Below are positions 24,801 to 36,815 of a DNA stretch of 64,000 bases, one piece after another. The notes below the pieces were generated by a model. That model saw only the letters and a list, made by a program, of their open reading frames with translations, ran no database searches and was not told where the DNA came from. Within the stretch, counting starts at the first letter, position 1; every line of letters starts with the position of its first letter. Source of the DNA: Carya illinoinensis (Eukaryota; Streptophyta; Magnoliopsida; Fagales; Juglandaceae); NCBI RefSeq assembly GCF_018687715.1, contig NC_056760.1:23691001-23755000 (forward strand), in the 5' to 3' direction. The translations under genes and the position numbers were made by a program.

Positions 24801-25728
24801 GGATGACATGCTTATTGCAGGGGCTAGTATTGATGAGATCAATAATATGAAGAAGAAAATGTCAAAGCACTTTGCAATGAAGGATTTGGGAGTTGCAAAG
24901 CAAATCCTTAGCATTAGAATTATCAAAGATAGAGTCAGAGGTACGTTGAGACTCTTGCAGGCTGAGTATGTGAAAAAGGTACTTAGCAGGTTTAATATAG
25001 ATAAGGCCAAACCAGTTGACACACCCTTGGGAAGTCACTTCAGACTCAGCAAGAACCAGTCACCTAAGTCAAAGGAGGAACAAGATTACATGATTAAGGT
25101 TCCTTATGCCTCCTCAGCTATTGGTTCACTTATGTATGCTATGGTTTGCACAAGACCAGATATTGCCCATGCAGTGAGAGTTGTGAGTAGATACATGAGT
25201 AACCCAGGAAAACAATATTAGAAAGTAGTGAAATGGATTCTGAGGTACCTAAAAGGCTCCTCAGAAACGTGCTTGTGTTTCTCAGGAGAGAGCTTAGAGG
25301 TGCAGGACTATGTTGATGCTGATTTAGCTAGAGATAATGATAGCAGAAAGAGTACCACATGCTTTGTTTATACTATTAGAAGACAGTTTCTTTGTCTACT
25401 ACAAAAGCTGAGTACATTGTAGTGTCAGAGGCTGCAAAGGAGATGATATGGCTACATGACTTCTTGGAGGAATTGGATAAAAAAAAATCAGAAAGGCACT
25501 CTCTGTAGTGATAGTCAGAGTGCCATATTCCTTGCCAAGAATCCAACATTTCATTCTAGGGCCATACACATTCAGATTAGGCATCACTTCATACGATCAT
25601 TGTTAGATGACAGACAGTTGTTACTTAAGAAGATTTGTGGAAGCAAAAACCCTGCTGATATGTTAACAAAGGCTGTTACACTTGAGAAACTGAAGTTGTG
25701 TGCAACTTCAATTGGTCTTCTAGCATGA
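21848..25728 (+). pseudogene. Copia element 2 gag-pol polyprotein, degenerate
   Basis: The likely start is the ATG at 21848. The gag core (22178-22549) is followed by a lost zinc knuckle. The protease region (about 22690-22850) reads LDSKASFH where an active copia protease has DSGA. Then come the pre-integrase HCKLGHMS segment, the integrase core (FIDDHSRKVWIYFLK, YLRSDNGGEY, NGVAERMNRT; 23296-23676), the RT start [15 protein letters not shown] (24340-24420), DVKTTFLHG (24541-24567), the catalytic box as YEDD instead of YVDD (24796-24807), and RNase H (DYVDADLA, SRKSTT; about 25305-25360). At least six nonsense codons plus frameshifts make it inactive. Confidence 0.88.
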
Positions 25729-25740
25729 AGACAGGGGCAG

Positions 25741-26194
25741 TGAGTTGTAGAGTTGGAGGAAATCATGTTCAAGGAAGAGAGTGATACAGTGAGTGTACTA
25801 GTCTCCACATTGCTCAAGCGGAGTCATTAGCCGCTCAAGCAGAGGCAAGTTAGAGAGGTCCACTCGAGACAGCTTGACAGTGAGCTCGAGCAGTTGCAGA
25901 AAAAGGTTCGCTCAACGCACGCTCGACACTCTGCTCAAGCGAACATCGTTATTACACTAGTTTTAGGGTTTTTCTGCCATTTGCCTATATATATGTTATT
26001 TTGTGACATATGGTCGTACAGTGAAAACAGTAATCGTCCCCACCATTGTATTGTGATTCCTCAAGTATTAAAAATCATCTGCAGCTCCCGTGGAAGTAGG
26101 CAATTTGCTGAACCACGTAAATTTTTGTGTTGTGTGCGATTGCTTTTCTTTTTCATGTTTACTTTTTCTTTATTGTCATCATTTTTTCACAACA
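25741..26194 (+). repeat. 3' LTR of copia element 2 (454 bp)
   Basis: Starts TGAGTTGTAG just after a short purine-rich tract (ACAGGGGCAG) and ends CACAACA. Its last part matches the partial LTR copies at 21577-21810. It contains several GCTCAAGCG/GCTCGA-type words (25810-25945) and a TATATATATG stretch near 25990 that may be the element's TATA box. Confidence 0.85.
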
Positions 26195-26960
26195 CAACCC
26201 ATGCAACTCATTTATCTTTATAACAATTAGAAGTTCGAGAAGCCTATTATTGGGTCATCTCACCATACATAGACTAAAGGCTTTTCCATTTCTGATATGT
26301 GAACTCAAAATATGGGTGTTTTCTTGAGGAGTTGAAATTGTAGCATTACATAATTGAATAAGTTTGAGCACCCAAGCAACAAGAAAGCACATGTCTTTTT
26401 AACCTGAGTTGAAGCTTAGAATAGAATGCTCATTAGAGTTCTGGCTTGAAAATGAGCTTTATCAGATGTGTTGGGAATCAAGTCAGCCAACATTGAAAAT
26501 GGGAAGCTATTGCGCAAGAATCAATCTCAGGCTCCTTATTCACAAAGCTTTAGTCCAACTACGCCTACTTCTCTTGATTCTTCCAATGAGATTGCATTGA
26601 CTCAAATGGTATAAGCTCTTATACCATTTGTAATGTATCAAGGGAGACCTGGACTACATCTAAGCTATACTGTAAAAAGACTAGTTAATAGTATAATTAG
26701 TGCCTCATTGAAATCATTATAAAGAATAAGATGTAGTACTCCCTCCCCAACAATGTGAGATTCCATACAATATCTACACACATTATTAGTATGGAATATC
26801 ACAAACTTGGTCATATCAAGTTACATCCATAATTAGTAGATTTAAGTGGTATCTACTACCACTAATTGAGTGGCTTTTTAGGATAATCTCCCTTGCATCC
26901 TGCTTGCTTTTCATTAATCCATCAAGTCTCATTTGTGTGTTAAAAATCACTTGTAGGATT
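26195..26960. other. Unassigned sequence between copia elements
   Basis: No clear gene. A short readable stretch at about 26470-26608 (ANIENGKLLRKNQSQAPYSQ, then SNEIALTQMV) looks like the end of some old coding sequence, but I do not recognise it. After it, from about 26630, is AT-rich DNA (TGTAATGTATCAAGGG onwards) that resembles LTR or leader sequence. The upstream half of copia element 3 should lie here but cannot be read. Confidence 0.35.
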
Positions 26961-27116
26961 CGGTGCCTTCATTAAAACCTCATCTTTATAACTTTCATGA
27001 ACCTTATAGTCAGCGAGAGCCTCATTTTGTAATGGCTTTATACTCCTGTTGGGACTTGAGATTTGCTAGGGTTTCTTTCTCCTGGCCGTCTTACGGCTAC
27101 AGACACGTAAGGCTGC

Positions 27117-28568
27117 ATGGCAACCGCGGTTGCTACCACTGGGTGACATTCCTTTGCAGAACTCACTGCGGCTGTGCCTCAGCCTCTTCCAGAGGTTTCT
27201 ATACCTTCTCGTTTGCTGAAGAGTGTGGATGGCGTGTTGTATTTTAAGTTTTCTAAAGAGGAAATTTCACGTTCGGCTAACCCCTTCAAGTTTTCCATAG
27301 TTCTAAAGTTCCCTAGAAACCGTCCCTCTTTGGATGCCATTAGAGCCTTCATACGCTGCCGGTGGGGTCTGGAATGTACTCCAGTGGTCTCTGCAATGCG
27401 TCGTCCAAGTAACATTTTTGTTCGATTATCGTCTGAGGATGATTTCCTGAAAGCCCTGTCTCGGACACCAAACTTTAGTGAAGATGAGGAGCCCTATGTG
27501 GTTCCGGTTTGGATAGTGCTGCCAGGTCTGCCCCCAAATTTCTATCGTGAGTCCTTTTTATGTATATTCACTGCACCCATTGGTAAGTTCATCATAAGAG
27601 ACAACCTGACTCGTTGTGTGACTCGCACAGATGGAGCCCGGCTATGCGTGGAGATGGATGTGCTATTCAACCGATTCAATTCTTCTGGATTGGGGTCCCT
27701 GGTATGCCTTCGAGTCGTAAACAAGAAATTATTTATGAAACACTTCCTACTTTTTGTGGTAGATGTAAAGTGCAGGGGCATAATTCTAGTACATGTCGTG
27801 TTGGAAAGGCTATGAATGGGGAGAAATTCTAGGTTCGAAAAAAATAGAATCCAACTGGAGAGCTTCTGAAGGCTAAGGTCCTTGAGATTGAGGTAGTTGA
27901 TCAAAATACTATGACTTTAAAATCATCTGAGAATGATCTGGAGGCAGGGGGTCCTTTGAATATTCAACAGGATAGAAGTTTGGTGCTGGTTTATGAAGTC
28001 GTAGGTCAGAGGAAGGATATTAATGAGCTTCCAATGGTGCAGCTGCAGCCTCCTTCAACTGAATTGCAGATGGGTGACTTTTCAAGGGTGCAAATCTAGT
28101 GATGCTCTGTTGGTATAGATTCAGAGTAATGTCTCTGAGGTTATTGGTCAGTCTAGTAAGGCGGTTGGCTCATATACTTTAGGTCTGTCTATTACTAATG
28201 AGTTGCAGACTGATGTTCTTCAACTGGTGCATGCTAAGGTCCCTCTGTTGGTGTAGACATGTATTATTGTTCCTGTGCAAGATGCACTTGCCATTCAATG
28301 TCCTAAGATAGTAAATATGGCAAAGGAAGTGTGTCATGACGCTCCAGACCATGAGTGTCCAAAAGCCAATGATGAATTTTTTATGGAAGGGACCTCGGTT
28401 TCAGACCCTAAGCCTGAACTTGATTCATATGTTTTGCCTCAAGAGAAAGACTACCATACAGAGTCTGACGGGAATCTTGCCGCTAAAAGAACTTATAAGA
28501 AAAAACAATTTGAGAAAGTCAGGAGTTCTACTCGGGTTCACACCCGTACCACTAAATTTTCTTTATGA
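27117..28568 (+). pseudogene. LINE-A ORF1, DUF4283/CCHC nucleic-acid-binding protein
   Basis: The likely start is the ATG at 27117 (MATAVATTG), with a TGA at 27144. The frame then gives a DUF4283-like domain (FSIVLKFPRNRPSLDAIRAF, WIVLPGLPPNFY; 27280-27545), the ORF1 family that coats LINE RNA in plants. After a frameshift near 27660-27690 a knuckle follows, CGRCKVQGHNSSTC (CX2CX4HX4C, about 27752-27793). The C-terminal third is low-complexity, with stops near 27835, 28097 and 28256. The ORF1 stop TGA (28566-28568) overlaps the ORF2 ATG (28565-28567). Confidence 0.85.
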
Positions 28569-31500
28569 TTGGTTCCATATTTTTATGGAATATTAGAGGG
28601 ATTTGAACCTCTAAAGGTCAGTTAAAGAAGTTGATTGGATCTCTGAAAGCGGTTATTGTTGGTTTAATGGAACCTTTCACTAGCTTTGATCAAGCTCATA
28701 GTTTGATAAGGTGTTTGAAGTTTGAAAATGGTACGTCGAATGAAGTTGTTGGTGGGAAAGTTTGGTTATTTTGGAATAATGTCGTAGGCGTTCGTATTGT
28801 TGGAATGAGTTTGCAATTTATTTTGGCTCGTGTTGAGGCTGAAAGTCAGGTTTTTTTATGTCATTTCATTTATGCTAAATTTAATCGAAGTGAGAGACAG
28901 GAGTTGTGGGCTAACTTGTGCTCGCATCGTATTGGAATCGAGCCTTGTTTATTTGCAGGTGATTTTAACATTATTCGATCTGACTCTAAAAGGCAGGGTG
29001 GTCATCCTAGGCCCTGGGTTGCTATGGATGAGTTTAACAGCTGGATTAATCAGGGTGGTCTGATTGATATGAAAACCTAGGGTAGTAAACTTTCCTGGGG
29101 CAATGGCCAATAGGGGTTATCTAGGAGTTGGGCAAAACTTGACCGGGTGTTCCTTGATGCTAATTTAGTGTCCCAATTTTCTAATGCAATCTGTTCTTAT
29201 CTTCCTAGATCTACATCAGATCATTGCCCGATGCACATTGAATTAATTGCTGACCCTTTCTCTTATGGCCATTCCCCTTTTCAGTTTCAGCAAATGAGGG
29301 TTGACCATCCGGATTTCTTTGACTGTATGCAGAGGGTTTGGATGGTTCCTATGGCTGGCAGGGGTTTATGGAAGCTTGCTGCCAAGTTAAAACAGGTTCG
29401 AGTCACTCTCAGCAAATGGAATAAAAGGGTGTTTGGTCAAACGACCTCTCACATTGCCCACCTTGAGGAGCAGGTGGAAAGGCTTGAAAGCCGGCTTCAA
29501 AATGATTGGAGTGCTGACGACGATAGGGATTTAATTTTGACCTCTCAGGAATTGTCTTCATGGAGACGTAGGGAGGATACTCGTTTGGCTCAAATGGCTA
29601 AGTTAAAATGGAAGTTGGAAGGTGATAGGGACTCAAAATTTTTTCATGCCTGTTTGACTAATAAAAGGCGGAAGTGCATTTCTGGCATGAGAGCTGCGGA
29701 TGGGACCATGTTTGAGTCGCCAGAAGCCATACATCAGGGAGCGGTAGACTATTTCTCTAGTTTTCTTCAAGCAGATTCTTCTTGTGTTTTGCCGAATCTG
29801 TCTTATCTTATCTTGCCTGTTATTTCTGATGAAGCTAACAGTCGTATTACTTGTATTCCTACAATGGATGAGATATTTGAGGCTCTGTCTTCTATACCTT
29901 CTAATAGCTCTCCAGGTCCTGATGGTTTTGGGGCTGGTTTTTTTAAGAGTTGTTGGGAGATTGTTAAAGTGGATATCTTTGAAGCTATTTCAGATTTTTT
30001 TTCATCTCTAAAAAGCTGCCACGATTCTACTCGGCCTCTTACATTGTCTTAATCCCGAAGGTGGATGTGCCTACTAGGTTTGACAAGTTCAGACCTATTA
30101 GCCTCTATTCGGTGTTCTATAAAATTTGTGCTAAAGTTCTTGTTAATCGACTAACAGGCCTTCTCCATAGCATGATCTCTCTTGAACAAGGTGCTTTCAT
30201 TCCAAGTCGCAGTATTTTTGAAAATATTTTCCTTACCAAGAACTGGTCCATTCTATTAATAAGAAATCTCATGGTGGTAATATTATTCTCAAAGTGGACA
30301 TGACAAAAGCGTATGATCAGGTGGATTTCTCTTTCTTGTTGGAGGTCCTTCATATTTTTGGATTTTCATCTCAGGTTTGTGAGTTAATTCAGGCTTATAT
30401 TTCTTCTCCTTGGTACTATATTATGATGAATGGAACTCCTAAGGGTTTCTTTCAGGGAGGTCGTGGTTTGCGTCAGGGGGATCCTCTTTCTCCCTATCTA
30501 TTCATTATTCTTCAGGAAGTTCTTTCCAGACTTCGTAAGAATAGTGTTGAGGAAAAAAGATTTGGACAATTTTCTCAAGCCAGAGGTACGACAAAAATCT
30601 CACATCTTATGTATGCGGATGATGTCGTAATCTTCACGAATGGTAGCATGAGACATATTCAGGAGCTTCTTTCTATATTTCAAAAATATGAGACTTGGTC
30701 AGGCCAGAGTATAAATAGAGAAAAGACTGGTATTTTTTTTTCCAATAAGATTTCTTCAAGTCGTTAGAGAGCTATTAAGAGAATGACTGGGTATTCAGAA
30801 GGTTCTTTTCCTTTCAAGTATCTTGGTGTGCCTATTATTTCAAGGAGGCTCAAGCAAGTCCATTCGGAGGAGATGATCACAAAAGTCAGTAATAAAATCA
30901 ATGGTTGGAAGATGAAGCTTCTTTCTTCAAGAGGTCCTCTCATCCTTTTGAGGCATGTGCTTTCCAGCATGGCTTTACATTTATTTGCAGTCCTTCAAGT
31001 TCCTAAATCTATTATCAAGGAGTTACAGCGTTTAATGAACACTTTCTTTTGGGGAGAGAATAGCGGGAGAGGTAAGAAAAAATGGGTAGCTTGGAAGAAC
31101 ATGTGTCTTCCAGTGGAAGAAGGTGGTTTGGGTTTGCGTCACCTCGATGATATGCAAAAGGCTTTATATATGAGGTTTGCTTGGAATTTAATCCAAGGTA
31201 ATTCGTTATGGGCTCAGTTTTTCAAAGCTAAATATGTGTGGTCTAAATCTTGGCTTCTTATTGATGCAAATAAAGGCACAAGATTTTGGAAAATGATTGC
31301 TAATTGTATTCCTGTGGTTCTTGAAAATTCGAAGTGGCGCCTCAGGGAAGACAACCTTTTTTTTTGGTATGATAAGTGGCGGGATCGGGGTCCTTTGTAT
31401 TCTGATCTTTCGGTGGTGGGTAGTCCTTTACTTAAAGTTAAGGAGTGCCAATTGTCTAACTCGTGGGATGTGGAGCTCTTGGTTAATCTGGTGGGTCAGG

Positions 31501-32638
31501 ATCATGTTAATGATATTCTTGAATCTTTAGCAGTTTGCAAGGGTGGATCAAATGTTTTGGTATGGATGAAGCAAGATAGTGGTTGTTTCTCTACAAAATC
31601 AGCATGGGACTGTATCCGTATTAGAGGTTCTACCATGAATTGGCATTCATGGATGTGGCATAGTTAGCTCCCTAAGGTTTCGGTTTCTATGTGGAAAGCT
31701 TGGCATCATGTCTTCAGTGTGGATGATCGTCTCCATCGAGTAGGGGTACCAATTGTTTCTAAATGTGATTGTTGTGATGCTGGTAAGTACGAGGATCATA
31801 ATCATGTTTTGTTTGAAGGAGATTTTGCTGCTCGAATGTGGTGTTATTGTGGCGCTATCTTTGGGTTACCGCTTTGTGGTAATTGGAAAGAGACTGCGTC
31901 CCTTTGGTTTCGTCATGCTTCTTCCTCTTCTCAGGTTGGTATTATCATGGGCCTCTTTCCTTCTTTGCTTTCTTGGTGTCTTTGGCGTTGTAGATGTGTA
32001 GCTCGCATGGAAGGTCGGCTTGAGTCTTTTAGTTTGGTTTGGCAATCGATTGTTCATGGGATTCGCTCAACATGCCAGGACATTCACACAGTTTTGAAAT
32101 GTTCTACGCATGATTCTCAGATTTTACAATCTTTGCTTATATCGCCGATAGTTCCACCAAGGCGTTGTTTGAGTTTCGTGGCTTGGCGCAAACCCCCCCC
32201 CCCCTTGGACGGTTCAAGTTAAATAATGATGGTAGTAGCCTTGGGAATCCTAGACCGTCTGGGGCTGGTGGTATTATCAGAGATAATAATGGAAATTTAA
32301 TTCATGCTTTTGCCTCCCCTATTGGCATTGGTTCGAATAATAGAGCTAAATTATTAGCTCTGCTACATGGCCTTAAAGCTTGTAAAGCTTTGAGAATTGG
32401 TTACGTGGAAGTTGAAATGGATTCGCAAGTGGTGGTTTCGTGGTGGAAGAAACGGAGGTGTGGGGTTTGGTACCTTGAGGATTTTTGGGAGGAGATTTTC
32501 TGTCTTTTGGAGTCAATGGAGTGTTCGGTTTGTCATGTCTTCAAAGAGGGCAATAAAGTTGCTAATTGGCTTGCAAAGTATGGTGCGCTTGGTCATCATA
32601 TGGAGCAGAATTTGATTGGGGAAGGCCGAGCTTGCTGA
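28565..32638 (+). pseudogene. LINE-A ORF2: endonuclease, RT, RNase H
   Basis: Starts ATG at 28565 (FLWNIRGI). An AP-endonuclease-like domain holds GDFNIIRSD and, before the end, SDHCPMHIEL (28640-29240). Reverse transcriptase follows: FRPISLYSVFYKICAKVL, DMTKAYDQVD, GLRQGDPLSPYLF and the catalytic MYADDVVIF (about 30608-30634). The zf-RVT region is near 31690-31850. RNase H is at 32165-32638 (NNDGSSLGNPRPSGAGGIIR, EMDSQVV). Lesions: TGA near 28602, stops near 29078, 29111, 30765 and 31665, and frameshifts near 30020, 30250 and at a C-run at about 32190. The domain order and length of about 1350 codons match plant L1-type ORF2. Confidence 0.9.
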
Positions 32639-33002
32639 GAGGTTTAATTTGCTTGGACAAGCTAGGCCTCCCATCTTTACGATGTAGCTAGGTTCGTTTG
32701 CTTTTGTTGTTTCTTTTTATTGATTGTTTTTGTTGTTTTCTCTAGGATTGTTTAGTTTCCTTTTTTTAGTGTTTGTTGTTTTCTGTTTTAGGCTTATTAG
32801 AAGTTCTTTTTTTGTAGGTTTGTTTTTTCTTTGGCTTGTTTTATTCGCTTGTTTTGGCACCTGGTTTTGGGTTAGTGTTTTAGCGCTTTACCTTGTAAGC
32901 CCTCAAGTGTCTTGATGTTACCATGGTATTCCTCCATTACAAGTGAGGGCTTATTAATAAACTTGGGATGGGGCCGCTATGTGTGTGGCAACCAGCTCTT
33001 CT

Positions 33003-33008
<6 letters not shown>

Positions 33009-33064
<56 letters not shown>
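33009..33064 (+). repeat. (GA)n microsatellite forming the LINE-A 3' end
   Basis: 28 GA units lie between the LINE 3' UTR (...CTTCTTTAAAA) and the downstream target duplication. It occupies the position of the poly(A) tail. Confidence 0.92.
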
Positions 33065-33066
<2 letters not shown>

Positions 33067-33929
33067 CATTTTGTGCTTCTTTGATTGAAAGTTATGCCTG
33101 ATAAATTAAATTCCCTTGTCAAAACACATATTTGGGATCTTGTGGCCTTGGCATATTGATAATTTGAATGCTATAAGCCTATAAAGTTCTTTTTGCAAAA
33201 AGCTTCACCTAGGAGTATGGTATTGAATATGAACAATCCTTTTCTCCAATTTCCAAACTTACTTTGCCACATCATTACTTACAATGGTTATAGTTTGACA
33301 TTGGAAATTATTTCAAATTTGATATGGAAAATGCATTTCTCAATCGTGATATAGTCAAAGAAGTCTATGTGCAAACCCCACCTAGTTGTGAGCAACACTT
33401 AACACGAAGTTTATCTTCTTTGTTCTCTTCATGGAATTAAGCAGGCTTTTTATTCCCAATATATATAACCCCACAATCTTTCTACGTACTAGTAAAGTTG
33501 GTTCTATTCTTATCCTTTTATGTATAGATGATATGATCATTACTAGTGATGATCTTTTAGCTATTCAAACTATTCGGAATTTTCTTTATCAAATTTTCAA
33601 AATGAAGGATTTGGGTTAACTCAACTATTTTCTTGACTTTGAAGTCACTTTTAGTGCATTTGGTTCTTATGTTTCTAGACCAAATATGCACCTGATTTGC
33701 TTTCTAGAGCCGGTTTGACGTATAGTGAAACCATTGGAAATCCTGTGGAATATAATCACTACAACAGATCTGTTATTTTGGGATGAAAAATTTCGTCCCA
33801 AATTGTAGCTTTTTTGTCCCAAAACATATTTTGGGACGAAAAAAAATCTTCCCAAGGTCGTCCCAACATCACTGTCCCAGAAGGTATTTTGGGACGAAAA
33901 TTACCATTTCGTCCCAGAAAATATATTTA

Positions 33930-34295
33930 GGGATGATTTTGAAATTGACCGTTCGATACCATTCGAACGATCTAGTTATTTGTCACGGTTTAATTTCGTT
34001 CTTGAATGACGTTCGAATGGCAATACATTGTGCGTTCGAATGAAATTACATTGGTTGAACGGTTATGAAAACACGTTCAAACGATCCCAAATTTTTTTAA
34101 CGTTCAAACGGTACAAAATAGATTACGTTCGAACGTTAAAAGAAGAGATCGAACGGTAAATGGATCAAACGATGTTGAGTTATGTTCGAGCGGTACGCTA
34201 ATGAATTGCGTTCGAACGTTTTTTGACCAATCTGGTTTCATTTGAACGACTATATCAATAATGTTTGAACGTTACATGGTCGTTCGAATGAAAAC
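33930..34295. repeat. CACTA left subterminal GTTCGAAC cluster
   Basis: About a dozen copies of CGTTCGAACG-like words (palindromic GTTCGAAC core, with variants such as GTTCAAACG, TTCGAATG and GTTTGAACG) in both orientations. Such subterminal repeat clusters are the usual TnpA-type binding sites of CACTA elements; binding here is inferred. Confidence 0.75.
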
Positions 34296-34479
34296 TATTT
34301 TATTAAAATTCAGTAATAATAAAAAACCAATTTGATATTCATAAGATTTGACAAACATACATTAGAAACAATATAATATTGAAGAAAGTTTTATAATAAG
34401 TGCGAACTAATAAATAACCACGAGACTGACATTATTCGTACATAATTAGATAATGTCATAATCTATACGTAAAAAAAAA

Positions 34480-35992
34480 TCAGTTGCTTGGAGGCCTGTA
34501 TTGTTGCATAAGCTGCTGCATTTGGAGTTGCATTTCTCTCCTGAACTGTTCTTGTTGTTCTTCTTGTTGTTTGAGGCGTGCCTCCATCTCTCCTTGTTTC
34601 GCCAATTGAGCCTCTAATTCATGCTGCCTTGCAACTAATTCTTCGATTTTGCGATTCGAATTCTCTTGCGCTATAGAGGCCGCAAAAGCAGATCCAAAAG
34701 AGGAGGAAGATGGGGAAGGTTTGACACAGCGACCCAAACCCCTCAAATATCCTGAACGTTGACCCAGAACTTATGTGAAAATCTCAACTTCATTTGTTGA
34801 GGAGTTTTGATTTGACGCAGATTCAGCACGTATGGCAACCATTTTATCCTACACATAAGATAAATAGTTAATATCATTATAAATATTCTAATATATTTAT
34901 TTAGAACAATTTATAATACTTACATAATTCTCACGGGCATCAAGATGACTCCACTCTCCATTACGATTAGTATGTGATGCAGCATATAATTTTGTCAGAT
35001 CATAATTGGCATCTGAATCTTGCTATAATAAATATTTGTTAAGATATAAAGTCATTAGGATTCATATATTCAGTTAACTATATACAAATAAAAAAAATAG
35101 CAATACTAATTTATTAGAGAGGCGATGGAAAGATCTTGAGCCTGTATGATGAATAATCTTCAGTTTCGATCTATTTGTTTTGTTTATAGAACTTCGCTCC
35201 TACATAGAAATTGAAAATATTAGAAAGCGAAATTAAAAATAGGATGACTAAAATAATTAATATAATTATACCTTATATGATGGATCCTCAAACATGTCAC
35301 AAAATTTTTCCCAATCAGAAGGTTTGACATCTTGAAAAGGATGTTGGCGTGTATCTTCCATATTCTCGAACTTATTATAGTGCTCATGACACCTCGCCTT
35401 ATATTTGTGAAATGTATTACTCATAAGCTCTTCCACAGTCTTACTCTCCTCTCTCCAACCAAAATTTAATTCGAAATCATCCTGTAAAAAAAAATTAGAC
35501 AAACATATTATCATTTATAATATTCTTACTTTAAATAAAATAAAAAATTTACCAACTCACTATCTGTTTTTAACATTACCAAACAACGCTTCTTGTTAAG
35601 ATCTTTAACATCTTGGGGGACTTTCTTCCATGAACTTGTTGCTAAAGGTGCATAAGTTCGTGTAAGAGCACCCACATGCGATGCAAGCCAAGCTGCTGGT
35701 TGTCCTTCGCCTCCGGTATGTTCGTCAAGAATGTTAACCTTGATTTTACCCACTTTACGATATTTTTCCAACGTCACACCTCTCGTAGTGCCTTGACCTT
35801 GACGAGATTGTACTGTAAAGTCATCATGATATATAACATTGTAATCAATTTTCTATTATAATCTTAATTAATAACTTTTATGACTATTAGAATTTTATCT
35901 TGTTCTATAGAGTCAATCTCTAATGGTGAGTCTGAAGGAGAGTTAGGAACAGGTGGAGATGGGTTGCGAACTTCCTTTCTCTTTGAAGGCAT
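34480..35992 (-). pseudogene. CACTA Transposase_24-like (Ptta/En-Spm) gene, one nonsense codon
   Basis: Six exons can be read. Exon 1 starts at ATG 35992 (MPSKRKEVRN; donor uncertain). Exon 2 is 35812-35553 (QSRQGQGTTRGVTLEKYRK). Exon 3 is 35481-35272 (ELNFGWREE, HEHYNKF, DWEKFCDMFEDP). Exon 4 is 35199-35107 (INKTNRSKLKIIHHTGSRSF). Exon 5 is 35022-34924. Exon 6 is 34848-34480 with a glutamine-rich coiled coil (QQEEQQEQF) and the stop. Exons 2-6 have GT/AG borders and every exon join from exon 2 on is in phase 0. This is the plant transposase family PF03004 by motif. The only obvious lesion is TAA at 34773-34771. In the minus direction 36285-36067 is also open and may be leader. Confidence 0.8.
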
Positions 35993-36509
35993 AATTTCAA
36001 AAAACTGATACAATATTCATTAAGTAAAATAGTGCTCATCATCACGTAATGTGAAAACATAATTCGTCAATCACTATCTGTATCAGTATCATTTGACAAT
36101 TCAGTCTCATCATCTGTAGATACTTCAAATGAATCAACATTTTGCTCAAGTGTCACATCAACAATTTCAGCCTCAATATCTTCTCTATTCAATGCATTAC
36201 GTGGTTCTCTGCCGTTAACCGTCGATCTCAGCCGTTCAACGCCGTCTTCTCTGACGTAAACCGTTAAGCGAATCGATCTAGGCACTGGTATTCTTCTTTT
36301 TCAAAGCATTTTACCGTTTAGATTTAGGTTTTGATGGATTATTTGTTTGAATTAGGATAAACTCATTTTCCATCAATACTCACCGTAGATTTGCTTTAAT
36401 CCTTTGTATAAATATTTATTTAGCTTTGCATTTGATTTATTTGGGTGAAAAATCCATGGAATCGAACGATTCCATGGATTTCAATGGCTGAGTCAACTCG
36501 GCCTAGAAT

Positions 36510-36815
36510 CCTAATCGATTCGAATATCGTTTGAATGCTACAGAAAGTGTTCGAACGATATTCACTAACCAGTTGAACGTTTGGTTGAACGTTCGACCGT
36601 TAATCAAAACTGTTCAAACGGTGTTTGAATGTTTCAAACGTTTGGGCCAAGTAGTAACCCATTCGACCGTTCATTTAGACGTTCGAACATTAGATTGACC
36701 GTTCGACCTATACGTTTGGTGTTCGAACGGTAAACGTTAAACATTCGAACGTTGTTTTACACGTTCAAAGGTACAGTCTTACCGTTCGATCACTATTCCA
36801 GAAGTTTGAACGGTA
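36510..36815. repeat. Central GTTCGAAC cluster between divergent genes
   Basis: More than ten GTTCGAAC-type words (for example GTGTTCGAACGATA, GACGTTCGAACATT, GGTGTTCGAACGG) in the gap between the leftward gene (start 35992, or 36285) and the rightward gene (start 37137). The same motif marks both element ends. Confidence 0.75.

Larger units (their letters stand above)
21577..26194 (+). mobile_element. Ty1/copia element 2, Tnt1-like, 5'-truncated
   Basis: Two partial copies of an LTR 3' end (21577-21656, 21712-21810) are followed by a tRNA-Met-type primer site, a degenerate gag-pol in copia order (gag, protease, integrase, RT, RNase H) and a complete 454-bp 3' LTR (25741-26194). The gag type and the GDFGKVYMADG protease-region segment point to a Tnt1-like lineage. 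The 5' LTR start is absent, and the left end abuts copia fragment 1 directly. No target duplication is found, so the left end was probably lost by deletion. Confidence 0.85.
27031..33064 (+). mobile_element. LINE-A (L1-type non-LTR retrotransposon), near full length
   Basis: A 6034-bp element flanked by a 10-bp direct repeat CTCATTTTGT (27021-27030 and 33065-33074), extendable to 16 bases with one mismatch. It has a leader of about 86 bp, ORF1 (Gag-like with a CCHC knuckle), ORF2 (endonuclease, reverse transcriptase, zinc-binding segment, RNase H) and a 3' UTR of about 370 bp. The 3' end is (GA)n rather than poly(A). Removing it rejoins copia element 3. ORF1 and ORF2 carry frameshifts and nonsense codons, so this copy is dead. 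Confidence 0.9.
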
